Notes: generated by a model from the letters alone, not told the origin. A DNA stretch of 40,014 nucleotides from Oscillospiraceae bacterium (GCA_017516925.1 JAFXAQ010000062.1:1-40014), one strand, 5' to 3'; positions 15,074 through 22,643 are shown, counted from the first letter of the stretch. Program-made: numbers and translations.

Positions 15074-16102
15074 ATGAAAACACTGCTACAAGGCCGAAAG
15101 CTTCCGGAATTGAAGTCCCGGGAGGAAATGCTGGATATTCTGCAATCTCAGGTGTACGGTTATCTGCCGGAAAAGCCGGCGCAGATGCAATTTGAGGTGG
15201 TGCAAAAAAATGCCATCGGCAATTTTTGCGCCGGTACCGCCCGGTGCACCCAGCTGCGGGCGATTTGCACGCTGACTGACGGCAAGGTCTTCTCCTTTCC
15301 CTTTCAGGCATCTTTTCCCACGGACGGAGAAAAGCATCCTTTTTTCATTTTGATCAGCTTTCTGGGAGAAAATCCCAACAAATATCTGCCTGCGGAGGAA
15401 TTGATTGACGCAGGCTTCGCCGTGCTGCATTTCGACTATCGGGATGTGGCTGCGGACAACCGCAACTTCTCCACAGGGCTTCCCGGTGTAATCTTTGACG
15501 GCAGAGAACGTCAGGGCTCCGACCCGGGCAAAATCGCTATGTGGGCATGGGCTGCCCACCGGGTAATGGACTATGCCCAGACCCGGGGCGATGTGCTGGA
15601 TTTAAGCCGGGGCTGTGTCTGCGGACACTCCCGCTTGGGCAAAACCGCCCTGCTGGCTGCCGCCACCGACACACGCTTTGCCTATGCCTACTCCAACGAC
15701 TCCGGCTGCTGCGGCGCTGCCATCTCCCGGGGCAAGGCGGGGGAAACCACGAAGAAAATCTGGGAGACCTTCCCCTACTGGTTCTGCCCCAATTTCGCAG
15801 GCTGGGCAGGCAGAGAGCAGGAAATGCCCTTTGACCAGCATTATCTGCTGGCCTGCATTGCCCCGAGAAAGGTGCTGGTGGGCAGCGCCTCGGAGGACCT
15901 CTGGGCAGACCCGGTTGCGGAGCAGCTGTGCGTGATGGCTGCCGCCCCTGCCTTTGGCACAACGCTGGATTTTGAAAAGCCCGCAGAAATCGGCGAGGCT
16001 TTCCTTTCCCAAAACCCGGGCTATCATCTGCGCAAGGGCGCCCACTATTTCAGCCGCCACGACTGGCACCGGCTAATGGAATTTATCCAACTACATAGCT
16101 AA
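15074..16102 (+). CDS. CE15-like alpha/beta hydrolase (glucuronoyl or acetyl-xylan esterase type)
   Basis: A 342-residue alpha/beta-hydrolase. The nucleophile elbow is GHSRLGKTAL with Ser186, close to the GCSRxGK elbow of glucuronoyl esterases (CE15) whose Arg stabilises the oxyanion. It is followed by the family-like YSNDSGCCGAAISR segment, FPYWFCPNF, DQHYLLACIAPRKVLV, SEDLWADP and a C-terminal catalytic-His region KGAHYFSRHDWH. CE15 enzymes remove uronic acid ester links between xylan and lignin; many relatives are unassigned. There is no signal peptide, so the substrate would have to be an imported oligosaccharide, unlike most CE15 enzymes. ATG 15074 follows AAGGAG by eight bases. Monocistronic between its own promoter and terminator. 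Confidence 0.85.
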   Translation: MKTLLQGRKLPELKSREEMLDILQSQVYGYLPEKPAQMQFEVVQKNAIGNFCAGTARCTQLRAICTLTDGKVFSFPFQASFPTDGEKHPFFILISFLGENPNKYLPAEELIDAGFAVLHFDYRDVAADNRNFSTGLPGVIFDGRERQGSDPGKIAMWAWAAHRVMDYAQTRGDVLDLSRGCVCGHSRLGKTALLAAATDTRFAYAYSNDSGCCGAAISRGKAGETTKKIWETFPYWFCPNFAGWAGREQEMPFDQHYLLACIAPRKVLVGSASEDLWADPVAEQLCVMAAAPAFGTTLDFEKPAEIGEAFLSQNPGYHLRKGAHYFSRHDWHRLMEFIQLHS

Positions 16103-16104
16103 CT

Positions 16105-16139
16105 AAAAAGCTCCCGCCTTGAAAAGGCGGGAGCTTTTT
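16105..16139. terminator. Bidirectional terminator between the esterase gene and the amino-acid transporter operon
   Basis: A 16-bp perfect stem (16105-16120 with 16124-16139) with three-base loop; A5 and T5 form the stem base, so it can stop transcription from both sides. Confidence 0.9.
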
Positions 16140-16143
16140 GTTT

Positions 16144-16890
16144 TCAGAAACCTTCTTGCACACCACGCAAAAATGCGCGGGTCTTCTCGCTTTGGGGATT
16201 GTCAAAGACTTGCTCCGGTGTGCCGATCTCCTCGATCACTCCGTCGGTCATATAGATCACAACATCTGCAACCGATTTGGCAAACTCCATTTCGTGGGTG
16301 ACCACAATCATAGTGTTGCCGCCGGTTTTCAGGTTGCGAATTACCCGCAGAACCTCCCCGGTGAGCTCCGGGTCCAGGGCGGAGGTGGGCTCGTCAAAGC
16401 ACAGGATTTCTGGCTGCAGCGCCAGCGCCCGGGCAATGGCAACACGCTGCTGCTGTCCGCCGGAAAGCTGGTAGGGGTAGCTATCCATTTTATCCTGCAG
16501 ACCCACCTGGGTCAAAAGCTGCTTACCCTGCGTTTCCAGCTGCTGGGGTGTTCCTTTTTTCAAAAGGGTGGGGGCAAGGGTCACGTTTTTCAGCGCCGTG
16601 TACTGGGGGAACAAATTAAAGTTCTGGAACACCAGCCCGAAATGCAGCCGGTTTTCCCGGATTTGCTCCTCGGTACAGCCCTCTGTCAGCAGGTGCTTGC
16701 CCCGGACAATAATCTCGCCGCTGTCCGGCTTTTCCAGAAAGTTCAGGCAGCGCAAAAGGGTGGTTTTACCGCTGCCGGAGGAGCCGATAATCGCCAGCAC
16801 CTGTCCTTCTTCCAGGCTGAAGCTGACATCTTTGAGAACTTTGGTCTTACCAAAGTCCTTTTTAATATTTTTCACTTCTAAAACTGTCAT
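16144..16890 (-). CDS. Polar amino-acid ABC transporter ATPase (GlnQ type)
   Basis: A 248-residue ATPase of the polar amino-acid uptake family. Walker A is GSSGSGKTT (36-44), the Q-loop is VFQNFNLFPQ, the signature LSGGQ (142-146) and Walker B ILCFDEP with Asp166-Glu167; the H-loop is VTHEM. It powers import together with the two upstream genes. AGGAG seven bases upstream fixes ATG 16890; the permease stop is only three bases upstream, so the two genes are co-translated. Last gene of the operon. Confidence 0.95.
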   Translation of the reverse strand: MTVLEVKNIKKDFGKTKVLKDVSFSLEEGQVLAIIGSSGSGKTTLLRCLNFLEKPDSGEIIVRGKHLLTEGCTEEQIRENRLHFGLVFQNFNLFPQYTALKNVTLAPTLLKKGTPQQLETQGKQLLTQVGLQDKMDSYPYQLSGGQQQRVAIARALALQPEILCFDEPTSALDPELTGEVLRVIRNLKTGGNTMIVVTHEMEFAKSVADVVIYMTDGVIEEIGTPEQVFDNPQSEKTRAFLRGVQEGF

Positions 16891-16893
16891 AGC

Positions 16894-17535
16894 TTAACTC
16901 CTGAAATAGCTGAGTTTTTTCTCCGCCTTGGCAAACAGCACGGTAAGAATTCCGCTGAACACCAGGTAAAATGCGCCGGTGTAGAAAAGCGGCCACAGCA
17001 TTCCTTTTTTAATAAAGGATTCGCCTGCCCAAATGATCTCATACACACTAATCACACGGGCCAAAGAGGTGTCCTTCACCAAGGTAATAATTTCGTTGCT
17101 CATGGGGGCCATGATCCGTTTGACCACCTGCAGCAGTACCACCTTAAAGAAGATCTGAGGCTTGGTCATACCCAGCACCTGTCCGGCTTCGTACTGGCCC
17201 TTGGAAATGCTTTCAATACCACCACGGTAGATCTCAGAGAAATAACAAGCATAGTTGATGGAAAAGGCAACGATGGTTGCCGTGAACCGGGGCATCGCCG
17301 GCAGCCCGAACAGCAGACCCGGACCATAAAAAATAACCATCAGCTGCAGCATCAGGGGTGTGCCACGAATGACCCAGATAATGCCCCGAAGCAGCCACTT
17401 CAGGGGCGCAAACCGGCTCATAGAGCCAAAACTGATCAAAAGTCCCAGCGGCAAAGCAAAAGCCAGGGTCAAGCCGAAAATTTTCAGACTTTCCCAGAAG
17501 CCTTCCAACAATTGCAGCGTTACAGGTAGAAACAT
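16894..17535 (-). CDS. Polar amino-acid ABC transporter permease (HisM/GlnP type)
   Basis: A 213-residue integral membrane protein with the HisM/ArtQ-like signature RGTPLMLQL in the first half and the ATPase-coupling loop GQYEAGQVLGMTKPQIFFKV. Four to five hydrophobic segments are visible. ATG 17535 is chosen because AAGGA precedes it by eight bases; in-frame GTG (17556) and ATG (17544) starts further upstream lack a site. It functions as a homodimer in this family, since no second permease gene is present. The substrate cannot be inferred. Confidence 0.94.
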   Translation of the reverse strand: MFLPVTLQLLEGFWESLKIFGLTLAFALPLGLLISFGSMSRFAPLKWLLRGIIWVIRGTPLMLQLMVIFYGPGLLFGLPAMPRFTATIVAFSINYACYFSEIYRGGIESISKGQYEAGQVLGMTKPQIFFKVVLLQVVKRIMAPMSNEIITLVKDTSLARVISVYEIIWAGESFIKKGMLWPLFYTGAFYLVFSGILTVLFAKAEKKLSYFRS

Positions 17536-17558
17536 AATGCACATCCTTACGCACACAA

Positions 17559-17583
17559 GCAGGGAGGAAAAAATCCTCCCTGC
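17559..17583 (-). other. Intercistronic hairpin between binding-protein and permease genes
   Basis: GCAGGGAGGA pairs perfectly with TCCTCCCTGC around a five-base loop. No T run follows on the minus strand, so it is more likely a 3' stabiliser or partial attenuator than a full terminator. Confidence 0.6.
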
Positions 17584-17603
17584 AAGGTGATTTTATTGTT
17601 ATC

Positions 17604-18452
17604 TTATTTTGCCAGGGTCAGCTCGTACTTGTCAGCCAGAGCCTGCAGTGTGCCGTCTGCGATCAGCTTTGCCATAAAGTCATTGAACTTCGCGGTCAGG
17701 TCGGAGTCCTTACGGAAGGCAACGCCGTATTCTTCGCTGGTCAGGCTGAAGCCGGCGGCCAGGTCGGCATAGTCAGTGCCTTCACCGGTCATAGCGTTTG
17801 CCATGGTGATATCGATGACGCAAGCGTCAGAGGTGCCAGCCTTGACTTCCAGCAGTGCAGCAGCCTGGTCCTGAACAGCAATGATGTTCTTCACACCGGC
17901 AGCCTCTGCAGCATCCTGACCGGCAGAGCCGTTCTCAACTGCAACCGCCAGATCTGCGATGGAAGCTGCATCCTTGTAAGATGCGATCTTGTCGGCCTTC
18001 ATAACCAGAACCTGCGCGTTCACAACGTAGGGGTTGGAAACGGAAGCGTTCAGCTTTGCTTCGTCGGTAATGGTCATACCGTTCCAGACAGCATCAATGT
18101 TCTTGGTTTCCAGCTCCACGAACTTCTTGCCCCAGTCAGCGATGACGAAGAACTCACACTCTACACCCAGCTCCTTGGCAAACAGCTGTGCAAACTCAGC
18201 ATCAAAACCGGTCCATTCGCCGTTGTCATCCTTGTAGTCCATAGGAGCGTAGTCGGTGATACCAACGATCAGCTTGCCGTTGTCCTGAATGTAGGACAAG
18301 TCAGTAGCGGCAGCAGCGGTGGTGTCATCGGTAGCTGCGGTGGTGTCATCGGCAGCTGCGGTGGTATCGGCAGCGCCGTTGGAGGAGGCGCAGGCTGCGA
18401 AGCAGCTGACTGCCAGAACCAGGGTCATAAGAAGTGCGATTAGCTTTTTCAT
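17604..18452 (-). CDS. Polar amino-acid ABC transporter substrate-binding lipoprotein
   Basis: A 282-residue family-3 solute-binding protein. The signal peptide MKKLIALLMTLVLAVSCFAAC has its lipobox Cys at residue 21. A low-complexity Thr/Ala/Asp linker with repeated DDTTAA follows (about 30-53), probably spacing the binding domain from the membrane or cell wall. The domain starts at NGKLIVGITDYAPMDY and includes GFDAEFAQLFAKELG and WNGMTIT. ATG 18452 is about ten bases after AAGGA; an in-frame TTG three codons upstream would abut the site. First gene of the three-gene operon. Confidence 0.95.
   Translation of the reverse strand: MKKLIALLMTLVLAVSCFAACASSNGAADTTAAADDTTAATDDTTAAAATDLSYIQDNGKLIVGITDYAPMDYKDDNGEWTGFDAEFAQLFAKELGVECEFFVIADWGKKFVELETKNIDAVWNGMTITDEAKLNASVSNPYVVNAQVLVMKADKIASYKDAASIADLAVAVENGSAGQDAAEAAGVKNIIAVQDQAAALLEVKAGTSDACVIDITMANAMTGEGTDYADLAAGFSLTSEEYGVAFRKDSDLTAKFNDFMAKLIADGTLQALADKYELTLAK
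18316..18373 (-). repeat. 21-bp tandem repeat encoding the Thr/Ala/Asp linker
   Basis: Two nearly identical 21-base units (18316-18336 and 18337-18357) are followed by a third with a 5-base loss (18358-18373). Lying inside the lipoprotein gene, they could expand or contract in whole codons and vary linker length. Confidence 0.75.
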
Positions 18453-18495
18453 TTTGGTCAATTCCTTTCAAAGTTGTTTTATTTAGGATAGGCTC

Positions 18496-18524
18496 ATTAT
18501 ACTTTACTTTGCTAAAGTTGTAAA
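18496..18524 (-). promoter_or_regulatory. Promoter of the amino-acid transporter operon, with nested palindromes
   Basis: On the minus strand TTTACA, 17 bases and TATAAT. The spacer and edges contain ACTTTAC (18501-18507) facing GTAAAGT (18520-18526), plus an inner ACTTT/AAAGT, so a repressor site over the promoter is plausible. Confidence 0.75.
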
Positions 18525-18560
18525 GTGTTTTTTTGCATTTTTCTTAAGTTTGTGTACTAT

Positions 18561-18619
18561 GCACAAAGACATTTGTGTGCAAAACAGAGTTATTAACATT
18601 TATTAACAGGTTATAAACA
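18561..18619. promoter_or_regulatory. Palindrome and helically phased nonamers upstream of metV
   Basis: GCACAAA (18561-18567) faces TTTGTGTGC (18572-18580). Then TTATTAACA occurs at 18590 and 18600 and TTATAAACA at 18611, i.e. every 10-11 bases. The nonamers resemble but do not match DnaA boxes (TTATNCACA). They lie about 40 bases upstream of the metV -35. Regulator unknown. Confidence 0.35.
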
Positions 18620-18658
18620 GGAAATCTCAAATTTTTTCATTTTATCTCACATATGCGG

Positions 18659-18687
18659 TTGATTTTTCCAAGAAAATGCAGTATCAT
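18659..18687 (+). promoter_or_regulatory. Promoter of metV-metF
   Basis: TTGATT, 17 bases and TATCAT, followed at 18689 by a TTTGTGC motif and then AAGGAG before the start. Confidence 0.6.
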
Positions 18688-18724
18688 ATTTGTGCAAATC
18701 CGATTACAAGAAGGAGAAGTCAAT

Positions 18725-19375
18725 ATGATTATTACCCAAAAGAAACCCATCGAAGAAGTCATGGCGATGGTGGGCGAGGCAAAAACCGTGGCAATTGTCG
18801 GCTGCGGCAGCTGCGCAACTGCCTGTCAGACCGGCGGCGAGCCCCAGATTGCGGAGCTGACTGCTGTTCTGGAGCAGGCCGGTAAGAAGGTGGTCGCTAC
18901 CACCGTTGCGGATTACTGCTGTATGAACCTGGGCGTCAAGGCCAAGATGAAGCCCATCAATGCCGCCAACCCCGACTGCGTCATTTGTATGAGCTGCGGC
19001 GACGGCGTACAGTGTGTTGCCAAGAATGCAGGCAATGCCCCTGTTTACCCCTCCAATGATACTATGTACTTAGGTGAAGCTGTCCGCTTCGGTGTCTGGG
19101 AAGAGGCCTGCCGCTTCTGCGGTCAGTGCGTGCTGGGTCAAACCGGCGCCATCTGCCCCATTACCCAGTGCGCCAAGAGCCTGGTCAACGGTCCCTGCGG
19201 CGGTCAGAAGAACGGCAAGTGCGAGGTCAATCCGGAGAACGACTGCGCCTGGATTAAGATTTACGAGCGCTTGCAGGCTACCAATCAGCTGGATAAGCTG
19301 ATGCAGACCAGAGAGGATAAGGGCTACGAAAAGGTGGCTTATCCCAGAACCATCAGCTTGAGGGGGAAGAAATAA
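18725..19375 (+). CDS. metV: MetV-type methylenetetrahydrofolate reductase partner (MTHFR C-terminal zinc/Fe-S protein)
   Basis: A 216-residue cytoplasmic protein of the MTHFR C-terminal family. The N-terminal half has a GCGSCATACQTGG motif (about 27-38) and a later CMSCGDGVQC. The C-terminal half is Cys-rich, with CRFCGQCVLGQTGAICP and a GPCGG motif, as expected for the MetV subunit that partners MetF in acetogens and other Clostridia. In MetFV enzymes this subunit binds metal or Fe-S and helps feed electrons into methylene-THF reduction. The stop overlaps the metF start (TAATG), supporting a complex. AAGGAG lies upstream of ATG 18725. Confidence 0.9.
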   Translation: MIITQKKPIEEVMAMVGEAKTVAIVGCGSCATACQTGGEPQIAELTAVLEQAGKKVVATTVADYCCMNLGVKAKMKPINAANPDCVICMSCGDGVQCVAKNAGNAPVYPSNDTMYLGEAVRFGVWEEACRFCGQCVLGQTGAICPITQCAKSLVNGPCGGQKNGKCEVNPENDCAWIKIYERLQATNQLDKLMQTREDKGYEKVAYPRTISLRGKK

Positions 19376-20298
19376 TGAGTGTATTAAAAGAAGTACTGGA
19401 AGCCGGTAAATTTGGTGTTACCGCAGAAATGGCGCCCCCCAAGGGTTATGACTTTGCTGAGCAGATGGAGGCCGCAGAGGTTCTCCGGGGCAAGGTCCAC
19501 GCTGTCAACGTCACCGATATGCAATCCGCTTGCCTGAAGGCTACCGGACTGGGTCTGTGCATCAAGCTGAAGCAAGCCGGTATTGAGCCGATTTTGCAGA
19601 TGACCGGTCGTGACCGGAACCGTATGGCGCTGATGGGCGATGCGCTGGCAGCCGCCGGCTTCGGCATCGACACCATGCTGGCGCTCACCGGTGACCACCC
19701 TGTGGTGGGTGACTGCAAGAACACCAAGCCTGTGTACGATTTGGATTCCGTGGGCATTTTGAAGATGCTCTCCAAAATGGAAGAAACCGGCTGTGACTGC
19801 GGCGGCAACGAGATTGTGGGCGGCGCACCCAAGTTCTACAAGGGCGCAGCTGTTACCCCTCTGTACGACCCTATGTTCCTGCAGGTGAACAAGCTTCGCC
19901 AGAAGGTGGAAAACGGCGCTATGTACGTGCAGACCCAGGGCATCTTTGACCTGGATGTGCTGAAGCGGTTCATCGAGATGGTGGACAAGGCCGGTATCAA
20001 GGTGCACATTATGGCTGGCATCATTCCCCTGAAGGGTGCAGGCGGCGCCAAGTATATGAACGAAAATGTTCCCGGCATTGCAGTGCCCCAGGATATGATT
20101 GACAAGCTCTCCGCAGCTGCTGCCGAGGGCAAGGAAAAGGGTATCAAGGGTCTGCCCGCCAAGCTGGGTATGGAAATGGCTGCCGAGATGATTGCCAAGA
20201 TTAAGGACGAGAAGCTCTGCGACGGTGTTCACGTCATGGCCATCGGCGCAGAAAAGAACGTGCCCACCATTCTGGAAATGGCTGGCATTACCGTTTAA
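19375..20298 (+). CDS. metF: Methylenetetrahydrofolate reductase MetF
   Basis: Flavoprotein reducing 5,10-methylene-THF to 5-methyl-THF for methionine synthesis or one-carbon flow. The 307-residue TIM barrel carries the catalytic-Glu segment VTAEMAPPKG (Glu18), QMTGRDRNR, the LALTGDHP flavin-binding motif, a YVQTQGIFD segment and IMAGIIPL. It starts one base inside the metV stop with GAGGGGGAAG as ribosome binding site. With MetV it presumably forms a MetFV-type enzyme; no Rnf or HdrA gene is adjacent to indicate the electron donor. Confidence 0.95.
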   Translation: MSVLKEVLEAGKFGVTAEMAPPKGYDFAEQMEAAEVLRGKVHAVNVTDMQSACLKATGLGLCIKLKQAGIEPILQMTGRDRNRMALMGDALAAAGFGIDTMLALTGDHPVVGDCKNTKPVYDLDSVGILKMLSKMEETGCDCGGNEIVGGAPKFYKGAAVTPLYDPMFLQVNKLRQKVENGAMYVQTQGIFDLDVLKRFIEMVDKAGIKVHIMAGIIPLKGAGGAKYMNENVPGIAVPQDMIDKLSAAAAEGKEKGIKGLPAKLGMEMAAEMIAKIKDEKLCDGVHVMAIGAEKNVPTILEMAGITV

Positions 20299-20309
20299 TT
20301 TCTACATCA

Positions 20310-20344
20310 AATCCCGGCTTGTCTTGACAAGCCGGGATTATTTT
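20310..20344 (+). terminator. Terminator after metF, overlapping the next promoter
   Basis: A 14-bp stem (20310-20323 with 20326-20339), a two-base loop and ATTTT. Its descending arm contains the -35 of the following promoter. Confidence 0.8.
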
Positions 20345-20351
20345 ATATAAT
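20324..20351 (+). promoter_or_regulatory. Promoter of the SGNH esterase gene
   Basis: TTGACA (20324-20329), 16 bases and TATAAT (20346-20351). The -35 is embedded in the metF terminator hairpin. Confidence 0.7.
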
Positions 20352-20384
20352 GGGGGAGCAACATCACATAGCAGGAGGCAAACT

Positions 20385-21386
20385 ATGGAGCTTGCGAAGA
20401 TTTTTTCTGACAATATGGTGCTGCAGGCAGGTAAGCCCATCCGGGTTTTTGGAACCGGCAAGGGCGCTGCAGCCGTTACTTTTTGCGGCATTACCAAAAC
20501 CGTAAATTCCACCGGAGAACGCTGGGAACTGGAGTTTCCCCCAATGCCCTACGGCGGTCCGTTCCGTATGGAAGCGGATTTGAACGGCAAGCCCGCTGTC
20601 ATTGAAAATATTATGGTTGGTCAGGTCATTCTCTTTGCCGGGCAGTCCAATATGGCGTTTTGCCTGAAGGAAGAAGGGTTTGATTTCGATACTGCAGAGG
20701 ACAATCTGCAAATTCGCAATTTCATTTTGCCCACGGACGAAAAATCAGCCGCCAAAACAAATTGCTGGCAGCTTTGCAAAAAAGAAAATCTGCAAAAGTG
20801 GAGCGCTGTAGGTTACCACGCAGCCATACAACTGGCGAAAGAACATTCTGCTGCCATCGGTATGATTGAGTTGGCGCAAGGCGCATCCATTATCCAAAGC
20901 TTTATGAGCCCGGCATTGTTCGACGCCCATCCGGAGATTGCCCTTTCCCCAGAAGAAATCAAGGCTTTGAACCATACCCACGACAATTACTTCTGGAACG
21001 AATACGGACATATTTACCACAACCACCTCCAGACGATTGTCCCCTTCGCTGTGGGCAATATCGTGTGGTATCAGGGCGAAAGCAACGCAACAGAAAAAGA
21101 AGCGCCCTTGTACAAGGATATGCTCAAGGTGTTTCTGCAAATGCTCCGGACAGAACTCCGGGATGAAGCCATTTACGTAGTGGTTGTGCAAATTTGCGAC
21201 TATACTGCCAGAACCAACAGCCCAGCCTGGAAAACCATTCAGGATGCGCAGATGAGAATTCAGCAAGAGCTTGCAAACGTAGTTACCGTTACAAGCAAAG
21301 ACGTCTGCTCTCACGATAATATCCATCCCCCTTATAAAGGCGACCTGGGCAAAAAGGTTGCTGCTCAAATTCATTTTGGCAAATAA
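20385..21386 (+). CDS. SGNH-family carbohydrate esterase (sialate O-acetylesterase-like)
   Basis: A 333-residue esterase. The N-terminal part (FSDNMVLQAGKPIRVFGTG) is the short beta module seen in sialate 9-O-acetylesterases and related CE enzymes. The catalytic Ser88 lies in FAGQSNM, the WYQGESNA block forms the oxyanion region, and Asp311/His314 in HDNIHPP complete the triad. Such enzymes remove acetyl groups from sialic acids or other sugars. There is no signal peptide, so it acts on imported or intracellular sugar. Length is below the 450-600 residues of many secreted relatives. GGAGG fixes ATG 20385. Monocistronic. Confidence 0.87.
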   Translation: MELAKIFSDNMVLQAGKPIRVFGTGKGAAAVTFCGITKTVNSTGERWELEFPPMPYGGPFRMEADLNGKPAVIENIMVGQVILFAGQSNMAFCLKEEGFDFDTAEDNLQIRNFILPTDEKSAAKTNCWQLCKKENLQKWSAVGYHAAIQLAKEHSAAIGMIELAQGASIIQSFMSPALFDAHPEIALSPEEIKALNHTHDNYFWNEYGHIYHNHLQTIVPFAVGNIVWYQGESNATEKEAPLYKDMLKVFLQMLRTELRDEAIYVVVVQICDYTARTNSPAWKTIQDAQMRIQQELANVVTVTSKDVCSHDNIHPPYKGDLGKKVAAQIHFGK

Positions 21387-21388
21387 CA

Positions 21389-21424
21389 AAATCCCGGAAT
21401 GTGTCACATTCCGGGATTTCTTTA
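21389..21424. terminator. Bidirectional terminator between the SGNH gene and yfbR
   Basis: A 13-bp stem (21389-21401 with 21407-21419) with TGTCA loop and flanking A and T runs lies between convergent stops. Confidence 0.85.
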
Positions 21425-21997
21425 TAACTGATCCAGGTTCAAACTAAAAGCGGGCAGACAGTTTTCGATAAACCAGTCCAGCTCCGGCTGGTGCAAGGCT
21501 TTCATAATTGCCATCGTCTGGGTGGCGGCAGAGTCAAACTCCGTGTTGCCGCCCTTTTGCTCCTCCACACATTTAATATAAGCAGAAAGCTTATCCGCCG
21601 CCTTCACAATGGGAAGCAGCGTTTCGTCCTCCTCCAGCACATAGCTTTCGTAGCTGTGGCGAAGCTGGGCAGGCAGCATATCCAAAAGCCGGTTCCCGGC
21701 AATGTGCTCCACCTGCTTATAGGCAAGCTTAATGTCCGGATTGTAGTATTTAATGGGGGTGGGCAAATCGCCGGTGAGAATTTCTGAGGCATCGTGGTAC
21801 AGCGCCGCCACGGCACACTTATCCGGGTCAGGTCCATCCAAATGCAGAATATCCCGGCGAATCAGCGCCAATGCGTGAGCCAGCACCGCCACCTGATGGG
21901 AGTGCTCCTGGATATTCTCGGAAAAGGTGTTCCGCATCAGTCCCCAGCGGGTGATATAGCGCATTCTGCCCAGGAGTGCGTAAAATTCGTTAGCCAT
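21422..21997 (-). CDS. yfbR: HD-domain 5'-deoxynucleotidase, YfbR type
   Basis: A 191-residue HD-family phosphohydrolase that dephosphorylates deoxyribonucleoside 5'-monophosphates. Family landmarks are RMRYITRWGLMRN, the first metal His32 in EHSHQVA, and HDASEILTGDLPTPIKY with His68-Asp69, in the same places as E. coli YfbR. A further Asp in KAADKLSAY completes the site. ATG 21997 has GAGGA five bases upstream; it overlaps the HAD gene by eight bases. Last gene of the dnaD operon. It may help keep dNMP pools clean alongside replication genes (inference). Confidence 0.92.
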   Translation of the reverse strand: MANEFYALLGRMRYITRWGLMRNTFSENIQEHSHQVAVLAHALALIRRDILHLDGPDPDKCAVAALYHDASEILTGDLPTPIKYYNPDIKLAYKQVEHIAGNRLLDMLPAQLRHSYESYVLEEDETLLPIVKAADKLSAYIKCVEEQKGGNTEFDSAATQTMAIMKALHQPELDWFIENCLPAFSLNLDQL

Positions 21998-22643
21998 AAT
22001 ATTCCTCAATCATCTTTTTTAACATTTGGGGAAGCTTCGCCGCATCGTCGCAAAAATGCTTACCGCCAGCCTCCTCCAGACAAGCTCTGTCCCGAAAGCC
22101 CCACAGCACACAAAGGCAAGGCACGTTGGCATTTTTTGCCGTCGCCACATCCACCTCGCTGTCACCTACGTAGATGCACCGGTCAATGCCCAAATCCCGC
22201 ATTGTCCCATAGAGCATATCCGGCGCAGGCTTCCGGGGGCAGCCTGCCTGCTCACCCCGGGCATAAACATCCCCAAAATAAAACCTGCACATGGTCTCCA
22301 CTGCGCTGTGGTGCTTATTGGACACAATGGCAACGGGGTACTCCCCCTTTATACTTTCCAGCGCCTGCAAAACCCCGGGGTACGGTCCGGTCTTATCCTG
22401 ATTATGCAGGGCATAATGCGCCTGATAGGTTTCCAGAAAGGTTTCCAAATCCGGGTCAGTGGCTTTCCCGGGAAGAGAACGGCGCAGCAGCTCCTTAACA
22501 CCGTTTCCCACAAAGCAGCGAATCTCCTCCAGACTGCGGGTGGGGCAGCCGTAATAGGTCAGGGCATAGTTCACCGCGTCCTTCAAATCCTCCAGAGTAT
22601 CCAGCAGGGTGCCGTCCAAATCAAATAAAATTCCAACCTTCAT
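21990..22643 (-). CDS. HAD superfamily (subfamily IA) phosphatase, phosphoglycolate phosphatase-like
   Basis: A 217-residue HAD hydrolase. Motif I is FDLDGTLLDT with nucleophile Asp8 and Asp10, motif II the Ser of AIVSNKHH, motif III the Lys of CPRKPAPD, and motif IV GDSEVDVATA. The helical cap between motifs I and II fits the Gph/PpaX branch. Substrate could be phosphoglycolate, pyrophosphate or a nucleotide. ATG 22643 comes directly after the upstream stop (TAAATG), with AGAGGT six bases before it; the downstream gene overlaps it by eight bases. Confidence 0.9.
   Translation of the reverse strand: MKVGILFDLDGTLLDTLEDLKDAVNYALTYYGCPTRSLEEIRCFVGNGVKELLRRSLPGKATDPDLETFLETYQAHYALHNQDKTGPYPGVLQALESIKGEYPVAIVSNKHHSAVETMCRFYFGDVYARGEQAGCPRKPAPDMLYGTMRDLGIDRCIYVGDSEVDVATAKNANVPCLCVLWGFRDRACLEEAGGKHFCDDAAKLPQMLKKMIEEYYG

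Noticed and set aside
18590..18619. Replication origin or DnaA-box cluster
   Set aside because: Boxes read TTATWAACA, not TTATNCACA, and no dnaA or dnaN is near, although a helicase-loader operon lies 4 kb away.
18453..18724. SAM or other riboswitch before metV
   Set aside because: The distance from the promoter to the start is too short, and no conserved core is seen.
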